From Choanephora cucurbitarum (Eukaryota > Mucoromycota > Mucoromycetes > Mucorales > Choanephoraceae), in NCBI GenBank assembly GCA_025331435.1, contig JAIWNI010000236.1:1-18507 (forward strand): 18,507 nucleotides of DNA, read 5' to 3'. Every line of letters starts with the position of its first letter. Within the stretch, counting starts at the first letter, position 1. This document shows positions 8,081 to 18,466 of the stretch, one piece after another. Made by a program: the position numbers and the translations under genes. The notes below the pieces were generated by a model, which worked only from the letters and a program-made list of their open reading frames with translations, was not told the DNA's origin and ran no database searches.

Positions 8081-11000
8081 TCACTTTTTGCTCTCATTTG
8101 CTTTGCGCCAGGTTTCTTGAAGAAGTTTTCGAATGTATTCAATTTCTCGTTGGGCTTCTTCTTTTTCTTTACGTTCATACTCAAGCGACCGATTTGATTC
8201 TTCTAACTCTTCTTCCATCTCTAACTTAGCTCGCTCAGCTCGGCGAAGTTGCTGCATGTTTTCGAGCAATTGACCCTCCAAAACTCGGCTTCTTTCATCT
8301 GCTGTCTTTTTAAATTCAGTTGCCGTATCTAGCTCTTTCATGATGTCTTCTACTTCTTTCTCTAACACACCAATTCTTCGAAGGCGTTCACTCATCTCAT
8401 TCTCTTGAGTAGCCATATGACGCACTTCGCCCTGAAGAGCATCGTTCTGTCTAATAGCTTCTTCCAATTGATGATAGGCCCGCTCTAAATCTGTTTGTAG
8501 TGTGCCCATTTCCCGTGCCTTCTTATTCATCTCGGCTTTTGTATCTTTCAACTCGCGCTCTTGTTTTGACAACGAAGTCTTCAGGTCTTGTACATATAAT
8601 TCCATCTTGGCATGTGTATTTTCAAGTTCGGATGATTCCTTAGTAGCTTCCTCAAGCATTTTTTCAGTAGAACTCAGCTTATTACGTAAAGTTTGATTGC
8701 GTGATTCAAGTTGATCTATCTTTTGGCCAGACCAATGCTGAAGATGAACAAGCTCTTGTGTCTTGTCTTCCAACAGGCGATCAAGCTCATGAACACGGTC
8801 TGTAGCCTCTTTGAGCGCTTCATGTTGCTCTTCAAATCGACTCAGCAATTGATCTTTATGCAACAATTCGTCTTCCAGTTGCTGTATCTGATCCATTAAG
8901 GTAGCCTGTTGATCTAGTGCCTCCTGAAGACGTGCACGGGTATCTGATCGGACAGACTCTAGTTTAGCAATTTCTGATTCCTTTTGACGACTCTCACTTG
9001 CTAATTTGGCCAAAAGTGACGAAGCTTCATCTAACTTGTTAGACAACTGTGATTTGCTCTCTTTGAGATCCAAAATGAGTTCTTCGCTTGTTTCTAGACG
9101 ATGTATCTTGTGGCGATGATCTTCTAATTCAGAAAGAGCACGTTCCAGACTAGCAGTACGTTTAGCAAGTTCTCGTTCTAGTGAATCAATGCGATGCTTT
9201 GCTTGATCCAGTTGGTCGAGATATCGCTCTATATCTTTTGATTTAGTAGACACAACCTGTTCAAGCTCTTTGACCTCTTGATCTCGTGTTTGTTGAGCAA
9301 GCTCGAGCTGATGTGCTAAATCATTGACTTTGTGTTTGAGTTCGTTGCGGTCCGTTAAAAGCTGTTGTTGGCTTTCAGAATGAGCCTTGTTGCCTTGCAT
9401 CAGACGATCAAGGTCCATCTGTAATGTTTTCTTTTCGCGTTGAAGAAGATCTAATCTGCTGTGAGTGTCATCTAGCTCTGATTTCAACTGACGCAGTTCT
9501 TCTGATGCATGTGAAGTCGAAGCGCGTTCTTGAGCGAGATCTTTCTTTAACCTGGTAGTCTGAAGACGTTCTTTTTCAAGCTGTTGTGAGGCCTGCTCAA
9601 GCTCAGTCTCTGTCTCCTTTGCCTGTAATGATATATGATCAAACTCGATTCGAAGCGTATCCATTTGACGTTTTAGCTCATTGCGCTCAGCTGTTACTGT
9701 GTGCACATTGTCTAACTGCTGCGATGTCTTGTCTTTGAATTGTTGTTCTAATCTGTCTCGCTCAGTGCTCAATTGGTCGTTGGCTTGCTTCAGTTTATCT
9801 ACTTCTATCATCAGCTGCTCCATGGCTTGTTTGTATTGTTTTACTGATGTATGATCTTGAGCCCTCGCTACAGTTAATTGTTGCTTGTTAGCTTGTTCCA
9901 GTTCAAGTTGCTCTTTCAAAGCTTCGTTTTCCTTTTGCTGTATCTCTAGTTTTTGTTGAAGTTGTTTCAATTCAGAGTGTGATTTATCGAGTGATTCTTC
10001 AGACATTTTGACCAAGCTGCGCTCAGTCTCAAGCTGGCTGGTCAGCTGATTGATTTGTCGTTCAGCATCTGCCACCTCCAGATTGATTTGCTTAATCTGT
10101 CCAGTCAAGTCTTCTTCTTTGTTGGATTTAGATTGCTTTGTGTGTTCCAACTCGGTTAGAGCCTTATCCAAATTGAATTGCACACTGTACAGTTTATTTT
10201 CCGCTGCTTCCTTCTCGTGACGTAGAACATCCAAGGCTTTCTGCAACTGCTGTGTTTCTTGTTGTGCCTTTTCTTGTTGACTTGATGTCTGAGCAAGAGA
10301 ATCACGCTCCTTCCTCAATGCAGTCTGTTCAGCAAGAGCAGCATCAAGTTCACGATGAAAATGTATATCTTGATCTTCTATTTTACGACGCATGGTTTCA
10401 ATTGTTGCTTCTGATGCTTTGAGCTTCGCCTGCATAGTCTCATAACCTGCTTCTTTGTCTGCTAATGTCTGCTCAGCCTGCTCTTTTAGCGAGACTTGAC
10501 TGTTGAGATCACGTTGAAGTTGAACAGCGCGAGTTTTTTCTTGCTGAAGTAAAGTCTGGTATTGATTGAGTTCAAGATGAGCTTCTTCTAGCTCCTTTGT
10601 AACTCTTTCTAATGCAGTCTCTGTTTGACTTAGTTGATCAGATAGTTGCTTGACTCTTTCTTTAAGGTCACGCTTCTCTGACTGGTACTGTGTCTTGAGC
10701 TGAAGCAGTTCTAGCTCAAGTTTCATGATTTTGTCTGCATCTTCCCTTGACCTCCGCTGGTTGCTGGCGCTGTCCTGAATTGAATCTTCTATGGTATCCG
10801 ATCTACCTGACTCAAAGGCTTTGAGTCGTTGCTTGTATTTTTCCAACTCGTTCACTAAAGTACTGATTTGATGTGCATGTGCCTTGGTGAGCTCTTTAAT
10901 TTTGTTTTCCAGTTCAGTTCTTTCCATAGTAACGTCTGATACGCGACGCTTCAATGTATTGCTTTGCTCAAAATAAGCTTTGATTTTGTCCTGTGCTTCT

Positions 11001-11538
11001 CGAATCACATCCTCTGAAGTAGTTTCGCTCTCAGCTGTCTGAGCAATCTGTTGCTTTAACTGTTCTATCCGCTGTTGACATTGCTTATTAAGTTCAACTA
11101 TGTCCTGTCTTTTGATCTCTTGACCTAATCGTAACTGATGTTGAAAAAAGCTTTCGAAATCGTCTAGAGATTGTATCAACGTGCCTAGACGATTGCTACT
11201 GGTCTTATCACTCGAGTCAGTCATGATAGAGGTCCGTCTGTTATCGATAGATGTCATGACAGGCCTCTTGTTGGGATGGCTCGCTTGAGAAGAACGAGAG
11301 GTAATAGAATCACGCCTAGAGACCATACTCTTTCTGCCAGTATTGTCATCGCGAGGTCTTTTTCGAAGTAAGTTTAAGTCTCTTGAAGGGGTTCGCCCTA
11401 CAGAAGATAAACATTAACAAAAAACTTTTCTTTTTTTGAGTCTTTTTCTTTTAATTGTTCAACATGTTCATATTATTCATATTTCGTACAAGAACCAGTA
11501 GGCGGCGAAAATGGATTCCTGGAAGGTGAGTTTTGCAT
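8081..11538 (-). CDS. Large coiled-coil protein of unknown function
   Basis: I do not recognise this gene. Residues from about 90 to the C-terminus are almost continuous heptad coiled coil (rich in E, K, Q, L; few Pro or Gly), as in tethers, spindle or cytoskeletal rods. One uninterrupted frame runs from 11326 to 8081. The reading frame stays open upstream to an acceptor at 11398, and a first exon at 11538-11490 (donor GTACGA) joins in phase. The 1121-residue model begins MQNSPSRNPFSPPTG and continues RTPSRDLNLLRKRPRDD. This N-terminus is disordered-looking, with three S/T-P sites (Ser4, Ser12, Thr19) and a basic RKRPR cluster that could be a nuclear signal. If the first exon is wrong, the protein starts at 11326 with 1081 residues. 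Similarity to myosin or SMC tails would be expected from composition alone and should not be used to name it. The stop is 109 bp upstream of the methyltransferase start. Confidence 0.8.
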
Positions 11539-11712
11539 AGTGAAGAAGTAGTTGTTAAAAGAACAAGAAAGGTAATAACTCACTCCCCCTTTTTTTCACT
11601 AACAAAATTTTGTTTTTAGCGCCTTTCTAAAACACTGGATGATTTTGCATTCGACCAACTCAAATTTGCTTTTTTGATATGCATAACTTTACTTATTTGC
11701 TTGTCTCTTTGA
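11511..11712 (+). CDS. Possible 35-residue single-helix membrane microprotein
   Basis: Exons 11511-11525 and 11620-11712 would encode a 35-residue protein starting MDSWKRLSKTLDDF and ending in a hydrophobic helix, FAFLICITLLICLSL, at the very C-terminus. The intron (11526-11619) has a GTGAGT donor, a near-perfect branch site ACTAACA, and a T-rich TTTTTAG acceptor. The frame is open across the junction and stops at TGA 11710-11712. The layout would suit a small tail-anchored or organellar membrane protein. Against it: the frame is very short, no family is recognised, and exon 1 lies antisense inside the first exon of the coiled-coil gene, so one or both models may be wrong. Confidence 0.3.
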
Positions 11713-12203
11713 TTCTTACAGAATTATAAGCAATTATTCAGTTTGAGCAAGTTCCTTTTTTACTTGCCTTTTTTTTTATTTTACTTGCATTGATATTTGT
11801 TAGGCTATACTCTATCTTTTAAATCAGAACTTTACTTTTCGATTATGAAAGAGAGATCGAATACAATTTATCTATACACATCTTGGCTTACGGCTAATCC
11901 TAGCTTCAGCTTGGTTTTGAATAGGTTGTTCTTGTAGCAACAGTTGATGAAAAGAAAACTTAATTAGATCAAGCTCTTGCAAGCCTCCGATTAGCTAAGT
12001 TACTCTTGAATTCAAAATAATAGAACTTGTTAACAATCAAATCTGTTTATTAAGACTCAATGTCTTTCCTTTAAAAAACCAAGCACAAATGAGTTGATTG
12101 TCTCGAGAATCGTATTCCTCTTTTTTGTCCTTTATGAATGCACACACGAAGGTGTTAAATGAGAATTAACTTCGCGCACTCTTTTGGTGTAGTTTCTTCG
12201 CTG
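11713..12203. other. Intergenic, no gene supported
   Basis: This AT-rich stretch lies between the divergent coiled-coil and POL3 genes and includes several long T-runs (11755-11800). I see no tRNA, snRNA or snoRNA signature that I would defend. A TTCGCGC motif at 12171-12177 resembles an E2F/MBF-type core but stands alone, about 580 bp from POL3. Confidence 0.4.
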
Positions 12204-12340
12204 ATGAAATCTTAGGAAAGCGAACAATATTAGCATTCCCTTTTGTACTTTTGGAAGCCAAAATAAAGCTGCAAAAACTGAAACAGTGTCTCCGGATATA
12301 CGAAATGGGAAGGCTAATATCGCTTACTTGGCTAAATTCT
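12204..12340 (-). mobile_element. MITE-like foldback element, copy 2 (inverted)
   Basis: The left arm starts GGAAAGCGAACAATATTAGC at 12215. The right arm ends CGCTTACTTGG at 12321-12331. Reverse-complemented, the element aligns with 131-268 through both arms and the loop (GCAGCTTTAT against GTAGCTTTAT). Its plus-strand left arm is more diverged after the shared CATTCCC. The outer similarity ATGAAATCTTAGG suggests the element reaches to about 12204. It lies about 415 bp upstream of the POL3 start. No convincing target-site duplication is seen. Confidence 0.55.
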
Positions 12341-12395
12341 TATCAATACTAAATCAGATTGTCTTTTCAAATTCATTGAAGATAAGCAGTAGATC

Positions 12396-12403
12396 TATAA
12401 AAG
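12396..12403 (+). promoter_or_regulatory. TATA-box-like site
   Basis: TATAAAAG is followed by a pyrimidine-rich run (CCCTTTTCTTTTC) about 25 bp downstream, an arrangement often seen at fungal transcription starts. It is 359 bp upstream of the POL3 ATG, far for a direct POL3 TATA box unless the leader is long or spliced. A 38-codon plus-strand open frame begins at 12517, and an 88-codon minus-strand open frame covers 12486-12752. Neither is recognisable. Confidence 0.25.
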
Positions 12404-12676
12404 TTTGCTCAATTAAACGAGAGCTCCCTTTTCTTTTCATCTAAGCAGTTCTTGTTGTTACTAATAATACATATTGTTACCTATATTACTGCTGATAACG
12501 GTGCATAAACATACTTATGATTGGCCCAAAACTAACTTTATCTTCAGTCTCTAAATATGTCTGCTTCATTGCGCCCATATGTTTCTCTCCTGCTGATTGT
12601 TTGAAATTAGCACAAGCAATCTCGAAGTAACAGGCTTCTTTGAGGACACTCGACGGACTTTGAATAATATAAGACA

Positions 12677-12695
12677 GCGCGTTGACTCTCGCGTT
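12677..12695 (-). promoter_or_regulatory. Paired ACGCG sites, POL3 promoter
   Basis: GCGCGTT at 12677-12683 and TCGCGTT at 12689-12695 are, on the minus strand, AACGCGC and AACGCGA, spaced 12 bp start to start. They end about 60 and 72 bp before the POL3 ATG. They are one base from the MluI cell-cycle box ACGCGT bound by MBF, which drives S-phase genes, including replicative polymerases, in yeasts. The match to POL3's role makes the inference reasonable; binding is not shown. Confidence 0.5.
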
Positions 12696-12754
12696 CTGCT
12701 TACAAGATTTTTTTGGTTTTTTCTCGTATTCAACGAATTCACCAAAATACAATT

Positions 12755-15700
12755 ATGAGTGACAATATCACCCTTTCTTCTCAGCCATTTGGACCAGGTT
12801 CAGCTATGAAGAAAAGAAAGACAAAGCATGACGTTAACGGCCAGCCTCCTGCCAACTTTGAAGAAGAGCTGAAGAACTTGAATGAGGATGTAGATCAAAA
12901 TATTGAAAGTAAGAGATTTTACTAGAGAAAGAGAGATCAACTTGCTGATCTTTCTGCTTTTCAAGTTGAAAACACTGAAGCTGTTTGGGATCGCCCAAAA
13001 CCTCCCACACTGAATCCTGCTGACGACAAGCTAGGTATAGTTATGATTACAGAACTTGTTATATTTTGGCCTATAACCCAACATACCTATAGTATTTCAG
13101 CAAATTGAAATTGATGAATATATGGATTTTAATGTAATGAAACCTGTTGCAAGATTATATGGTGTTACTGCGGTAAGATTTTTTTTTCCTGCAAAAGAAG
13201 AGAAATCTGATTGGATGTATATTTTTGTTGGTTTGATAGGATGGTAATAGTGTTGTCTGTCATGTCCGAGACTTTCTACCTTATTTTTACTTCCCTGCAC
13301 CTGTTGGATTTCAACATAGTCATCTTCCCTCGCTTAAGTCTTCGTTAGCAGTAAGTCACATTGTACGAACAATAGATCAAAAGTTGTCTAATACGACACC
13401 GAAGTCTGCTGTAGGAAAGGCCAATGCAGTGGAAAATGTAGAGATTGTGATGAAGCAAAGTATTTATGGTTATCATGGTGACCAGAAATCACCTTATATT
13501 CGAGTGACCACAAGAGATCCTAGAGATATCAGCAAATGTAAAAACAAAATTGAAGAAGGTGTTATGGTTAGTGGTTTGAGTCGACCTTGTCAGTCTGATA
13601 CATCGTTTGAAAGCAATATGCAATATGTACTTCGGTTTATGATTGATTGCAAAGTACTCGGTGCAAATTGGATAGAGTTGCCTGCAGGTGAATGGTCATT
13701 TGTAGACAAAAAGATGTCTTTAGCTCAATATGAAGTCTCTGTTAGGTAACTTGAGTGTAATTTAAGACGGGTTGCTCTGATGCTTACCTACCTTTTTCTC
13801 TTCTTTCATCATTAGATTTGATAAATTCATTAGTCATGCTCCTGAGGGCGAATGGTCTGATATTGCACCTCTACGAGTGTTGAGTTTTGATATTGAATGT
13901 GCTGGTCGAAAAGGCGTCTTCCCTGAACCTAATATGGATCCCGTTATCCAGATTGCTTCAGTAGTTCAGATACAAGGTCAAAAAAAGCCGTTTATTCGAA
14001 ATGTCTTTACTCTCAAATCATGTGCACCTATTGCTGGTTCCCAAGTACTTTCATTTGAAGACGAAAAGGAACTTCTGCAGCGCTGGAGTGACTTTTTCCG
14101 CCAAGTAGATCCCGATGTTGTGATTGGTTATAACACGACTAACTTCGATTTTCCTTATCTACTGGATCGTGCTAAGCACCTTGGTGTAAACCGCTTTCCA
14201 TTCCTTGGTCGTATTCAAGGTTTACAAACAGAAGCTAAAGATACTAAATTCTCCTCTAAGGCTTATGGTACTCGTGAAAATAAAGCCATCAATCTGGATG
14301 GTCGACTTCAATTGGATATGCTTCAAGCCATTCAGCGTGATTATAAGCTTCGTTCTTATACACTCAACTCTGTTTCTGCTGAATTCCTTAACGAACAGAA
14401 GGAAGATGTGCATCACTCAATCATTACAGAACTCCAGAATGGTAACGAAGAAACACGTCGTCGTCTAGCTGTTTACTGTTTAAAGGATGCCTTTTTGCCT
14501 CTTCGTTTGATGGATAAGCTGATGCTGTTGTTTAACTATATCGAAATGGCTAGAGTCACAGGTATTCCATTCAACTATATTCTTGTACGTGGTCAACAGA
14601 TCAAGGTTGTTTCTCAGTTATATCGTCGTGCACTTGAAAAGGATTTAGTGATTCCTGTCCTTAAATCATCAACCATGGAAGAGCCTTACGAAGGTGCTAC
14701 TGTTATTGAACCAGAGCGTGGCTACTATGATGTGCCTATTGCTACATTGGATTTCACCTCTTTGTATCCATCTATCATGCAAGCTCACAATCTATGTTAT
14801 ACTACACTACTTCTACCCGAAACAGTTCAGAAATTGGGTCTCGTAAAAGATGTGGATTATGAGATTACACCCAACAATGATATGTTTGTTAAGTCTAACC
14901 GTCGAAAAGGTGTATTACCTGAAATTCTCAGTGATCTATTGGCTGCTCGTAAGAGAGCCAAAAATGACCTTAAGAAAGAAACTGATCCATTTAAGCGCGC
15001 TGTATTGGATGGTCGTCAATTAGCTTTGAAGATTAGTGCTAACTCTGTCTATGGTTTTACTGGTGCTACAGTTGGTAAACTGCCTTGTCTTCAGATTTCT
15101 TCCAGTGTGACAGCCTATGGTCGTGCAATGATTTTCAAGACAAAGGAAACAGTAGAATCTCATTTTACTATAAAGAATGGCTATAAACACGATGCTAAGG
15201 TTATCTATGGTGATACTGATTCTGTTATGATCAAATTTGGTGTTGACAATTTGAAGGAAGCTATGGCCCTAGGTAGAGAAGGTGCTGCTCTTGTGACAAA
15301 AGAGTTTCTGCGGCCCATCAATCTTGATTTCGAAAAAGTCTATTTTCCTTATCTTTTGATCAACAAAAAGCGTTATGCTGGTCTTTATTGGACAAGAGAG
15401 GACAAATATGATAAATTAGATGCAAAGGGTATTGAAGTATGTATTAACAAAAAAAGGCTGTTGTTGTAGCAACTAATATCCAATTTTTTTTGTTTTAGAC
15501 AGTGCGTCGTGACAATTGTCGTCTTGTTCAAAATGTAGTATCCAAATGTTTAGATAAAATGCTGATTGAGCGTGATGTTGAGGGAGCTCAGGCATTTGTA
15601 AAGCAAACAATTGCCGATCTATTACAAAACAAAGTGGATTTGTCTCAACTGGTCATTACCAAAGCTCTTAGCAAAGCAGACTATACCAACAAACAACCTC

Positions 15701-16373
15701 ATGTTGAACTAGCTGAACGTATGAAAAAAAGAGACGCTGGTTCAGCACCTGCTTTGGGTGATCGTGTAGCTTATGTGATCATTAAGGCTAGCAATAATAC
15801 ACCTGCTTACGAACGTTCTGAAGATCCTCTATATGTGCTTGACAACAACATACCTATCGATACAAAATACTACTTAGAAAACCAACTGTCAAAACCTTTA
15901 TTACGTATTTTTGAACCTATTTTGGGCGACAAGACAGAAAGCTTATGTAAGTAGTACACCTGTAAGCAGAATGAAACAGATAAAATCTAACCTTCTTTTC
16001 TTTAGTATCTGGCGCTCATACACGTGTGGTCAATATCTCAACACCCACAGTTGGTGGTCTGATGCGATTTGCAGTGAAGAGCGCTACTTGCTTAGGCTGT
16101 AAGTCACCATTACCAAAAGGCGACTCCTCTGCTGCTTGTAAACATTGTCGAGATCGTTTGCCAGAACTCTTTAGTCATCAATTAGAACAAGCTAACAGTC
16201 TTTCCATTAAATTCTCGCGCCTCTGGACGCAGTGCCAACGTTGTCAACAGTCACTGCATCAAGATGTCATCTGTTCCAATAATGACTGTCCTATCTTTTA
16301 TATGAGAAAGAAAGCGCAAAAGGATATGAACGAAGCACACGAAAAACTGTCTCGTTTCGACTATGAATGGTAG
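12755..16373 (+). CDS. POL3: DNA polymerase delta catalytic subunit
   Basis: Replicative family-B polymerase with 3'-5' proofreading, acting mainly on the lagging strand with PCNA. Exons: 12755-12908, 12966-13034, 13093-13172, 13240-13745, 13816-15436, 15499-15946, 16006-16373. All phases agree and give 1081 residues (yeast 1097, human 1107). Exonuclease motifs are present and intact: Exo I FDIEC (Asp295, Glu297), Exo [10 protein letters not shown] (Asp381), and Exo III YCLKD (Tyr490, Asp494). Polymerase motif [11 protein letters not shown] starts at Asp582, motif B is [13 protein letters not shown], and motif C YGDTDS carries Asp736 and Asp738. The C-terminus has both cysteine clusters: CysA (988, 991, 1004, 1007; zinc, PCNA-related) and CysB (1036, 1039, 1049, 1054; iron-sulfur, binds the B subunit). 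The start follows from the first ATG in a frame open into exon 2. The acceptor of intron 2 is at 13091-13092, because only it yields the family block [10 protein letters not shown]. Confidence 0.97.
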
Positions 16374-16391
16374 ATTAATAGGATTTGTATA

Positions 16392-16397
16392 AATAAA
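16392..16397 (+). terminator. Poly(A) signal of POL3
   Basis: AATAAA begins 19 nt after the POL3 stop codon, within TATAAATAAATGA. Its position and strand fit 3'-end formation for POL3. Confidence 0.5.
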
Positions 16398-17523
16398 TGA
16401 TTTTCAATGGAAATATCAACATATTTCCTGCTCTAGTTACAGAGACTGTGTCACTAAGTACAAAGGAAACCATTAAACGATTTATGTTTCTGTTTCAAAC
16501 TAAGTGAGTCGCCCTTGACATTTTGGATTGTTATTTATGATCACTTGTTATTGTTGTGATTGCTAACGATTCGAGTAATGCTTGTTCATTGTAGTTGTTG
16601 TATTTTATGGATTTATGATGCCTGTAATCAGAAAAAGTACATAGAGACATCTTAGTTATCTCTACTATCGGATGAGAGAGAATCTGACCTTTGACATGCA
16701 ATGTCTGATGTTCAAGCATGCCTTGTATTGTTTGGCTACTAGAAATCACCTAGAGCAATATAACTCTATCATACTTGCATCATGATAAGCAATATGGTAT
16801 CAGCATTTATATTAACGCATGCAAGCCCTGAGTTGTCATTACTTTCATACAAAACATATGACGCCTTATTATTTTAGTTAATCCAGGAGCATTACGAAAT
16901 GTTCTGCAAAACCAGTGATAAATATTTGGTTTGTTATGTCTAGCTCGCACCATAGCATAATACATGAGGATCTAATAGCATGATCAAGCTGTATCATTAT
17001 ATCTAACTCAACGTAATATCGGTAATATTTGATTCTAGTGATGAACCGATACTATCAATTAGGCTGTGAAGCCAAATGAGTCTCCCCCAATCTTTTATTT
17101 AAAAGTAAAAGAAGAATCACTAATCAGATGATGACTTGAGGTTTGATTAAGAAAGAAAAAAGGCGCAAAATGTAAATAGAGAAAGAGAGTTTAGTGAGAC
17201 TGTTTGATACAGCCTATCACTTTAAAGAGAGGTCAAAGAACTAATGTCTTTTAACAACAACTATTTGAATTAGTGTATCTCTTTATTTTCGACCTAACTG
17301 ATATTATCATTCCCTGTCCTAAGGGCTTATGTTACTAAATGATATGATACTACAATACTCGCTTTACTTAAGAGTGTTCAAGTTCTTAAATAGTTAAGGT
17401 AATTTATCTTTTAAGTCAAGATGAGTTAAAAAAATTTAAGGAGGGGTTTTTTCAGTGTAGAATGTGATCGTGAATATGTCGATATGAGCGACTACTCCTA
17501 GTTCTGATCACAGGTACAAGCAC

Positions 17524-17584
17524 AGACCAAAGGGGTACTTTGGGTCTACGCACGTACTTAGCTATGAGCCATCCCTGTTCAGGG
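17524..17584. repeat. Two adjacent small inverted repeats
   Basis: AGACCAAAG (17524-17532) pairs with CTTTGGGTCT (17538-17547) around a 5-nt loop, with one bulged G. CCCTG (17573-17577) pairs with CAGGG (17580-17584) around TT. They sit in a less AT-rich patch of the gene-free 3' region. They could be a structured RNA or a transposon end, or chance; no RNA family is recognised. Confidence 0.3.
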
Positions 17585-18310
17585 TCAGATGTGTCGTATT
17601 GAACGATGTATCGAACAACACAATAGTTGGCATTTAACCTCTGTATAGATTCAGATCATAAACTACCAAATAAAGAGACGTACTGATTTGTCAGTGTACA
17701 AAGTTAAGCAATGAGAATTAAACTAGTCAAAGAATTACTGTTTATTGAGTGTAAAAGTACATGGTATTTATAGAAGAAGTATATGTGTCAGATCATAGAC
17801 ATTAGATGAAGGGTTTACATTGATAGCTGGGATATGCATTGATAGAAGAGATTAGACTCAGTTTATCTTCTGGGTCTAGCATGATAGAACCCTGTTATTT
17901 AAGATCTGGTTGATCCATCATTTTGGTTCATATCCTAAACCCTGAACATTTCCACGTTGTATTACATCAGTTATGATGATCCAGCTTTATCGCATTATTA
18001 AGTCATTATGAATTATGCTATGTTGTATACTTGACACAACACGTACAACACCGCCACTTGTAACAGAGCTATAGAATTGAGTGTCTAGCCTGACAACCAC
18101 AATGTCACTGCTATCAATGCAGGATTAACAGAAAGAATGTTTAAACTTACAAACAATTACAGGATGTCATATGATAACAATGGTGATATTAATATCTCAA
18201 GTCTTGTATGACTATGAAGATGTCACTGCTTAATTATTTATGTCTCAATGCAAGAAGTCATAAAAGTTGGTCTGCTATATATATAGTTGTTCATTGGTAA
18301 ATAAGATAAG

Positions 18311-18466
18311 GTATAACAAAGATAGACATTGTGCATTGAAGACCAAGTCACTTTCCAACATCAACTGAATAGTATAAACAGAGATAGATTCTTGACTAGT
18401 TAGAAACTTCATTCAATTTTACTTTGAACTTATTCCGGACAAAACAATAGTATTAATAGAGATAGA
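18311..18466. repeat. Three dispersed copies of a short AGTATAAACAGAGATAGA-like motif
   Basis: The copies are GTATAACAAAGATAGA at 18311-18326, AGTATAAACAGAGATAGA at 18371-18388, and AGTATTAATAGAGATAGA at 18449-18466. Starts are spaced 61 and 78 bp, so this is not a strict tandem array. The unit is A-rich and partly TATA-like. It may be residual repeat structure of a mobile element or biased sequence; no function is evident. Confidence 0.3.

Noticed and set aside
7999..8184. 61-codon minus-strand frame
   Set aside because: Shadow of the 3' end of the coiled-coil gene in another frame plus a low-complexity A-rich gap.
8081..11326. Naming the coiled-coil protein as myosin, Uso1 or SMC from its heptads
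   Set aside because: Long E/K/Q/L-rich coiled coils match these by composition; no motor, armadillo, hinge or ATPase domain is present.
11940..12010. GTTGATGA resembling box C of a C/D snoRNA
   Set aside because: No matching box D or terminal stem within the expected 60-90 nt.
12909..12965. Early acceptor ACTAG inside POL3 intron 1
   Set aside because: It would make an intron of about 17 nt, too short to splice; the acceptor at 12965 keeps the frame and gives the [11 protein letters not shown] block.
16531..16749. 72-codon minus-strand frame downstream of POL3
   Set aside because: No domain, no splice or promoter context, composition like the surrounding gene-free sequence.
16790..16810. 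TGGTATCAGC resembling a tRNA primer-binding site of an LTR retrotransposon
   Set aside because: Only a ten-base match, with no flanking long terminal repeat, polypurine tract or reverse transcriptase fragment.
17120..17200. GATGATGA resembling box C of a C/D snoRNA
   Set aside because: No box D (CTGA) at a suitable distance and no closing stem.
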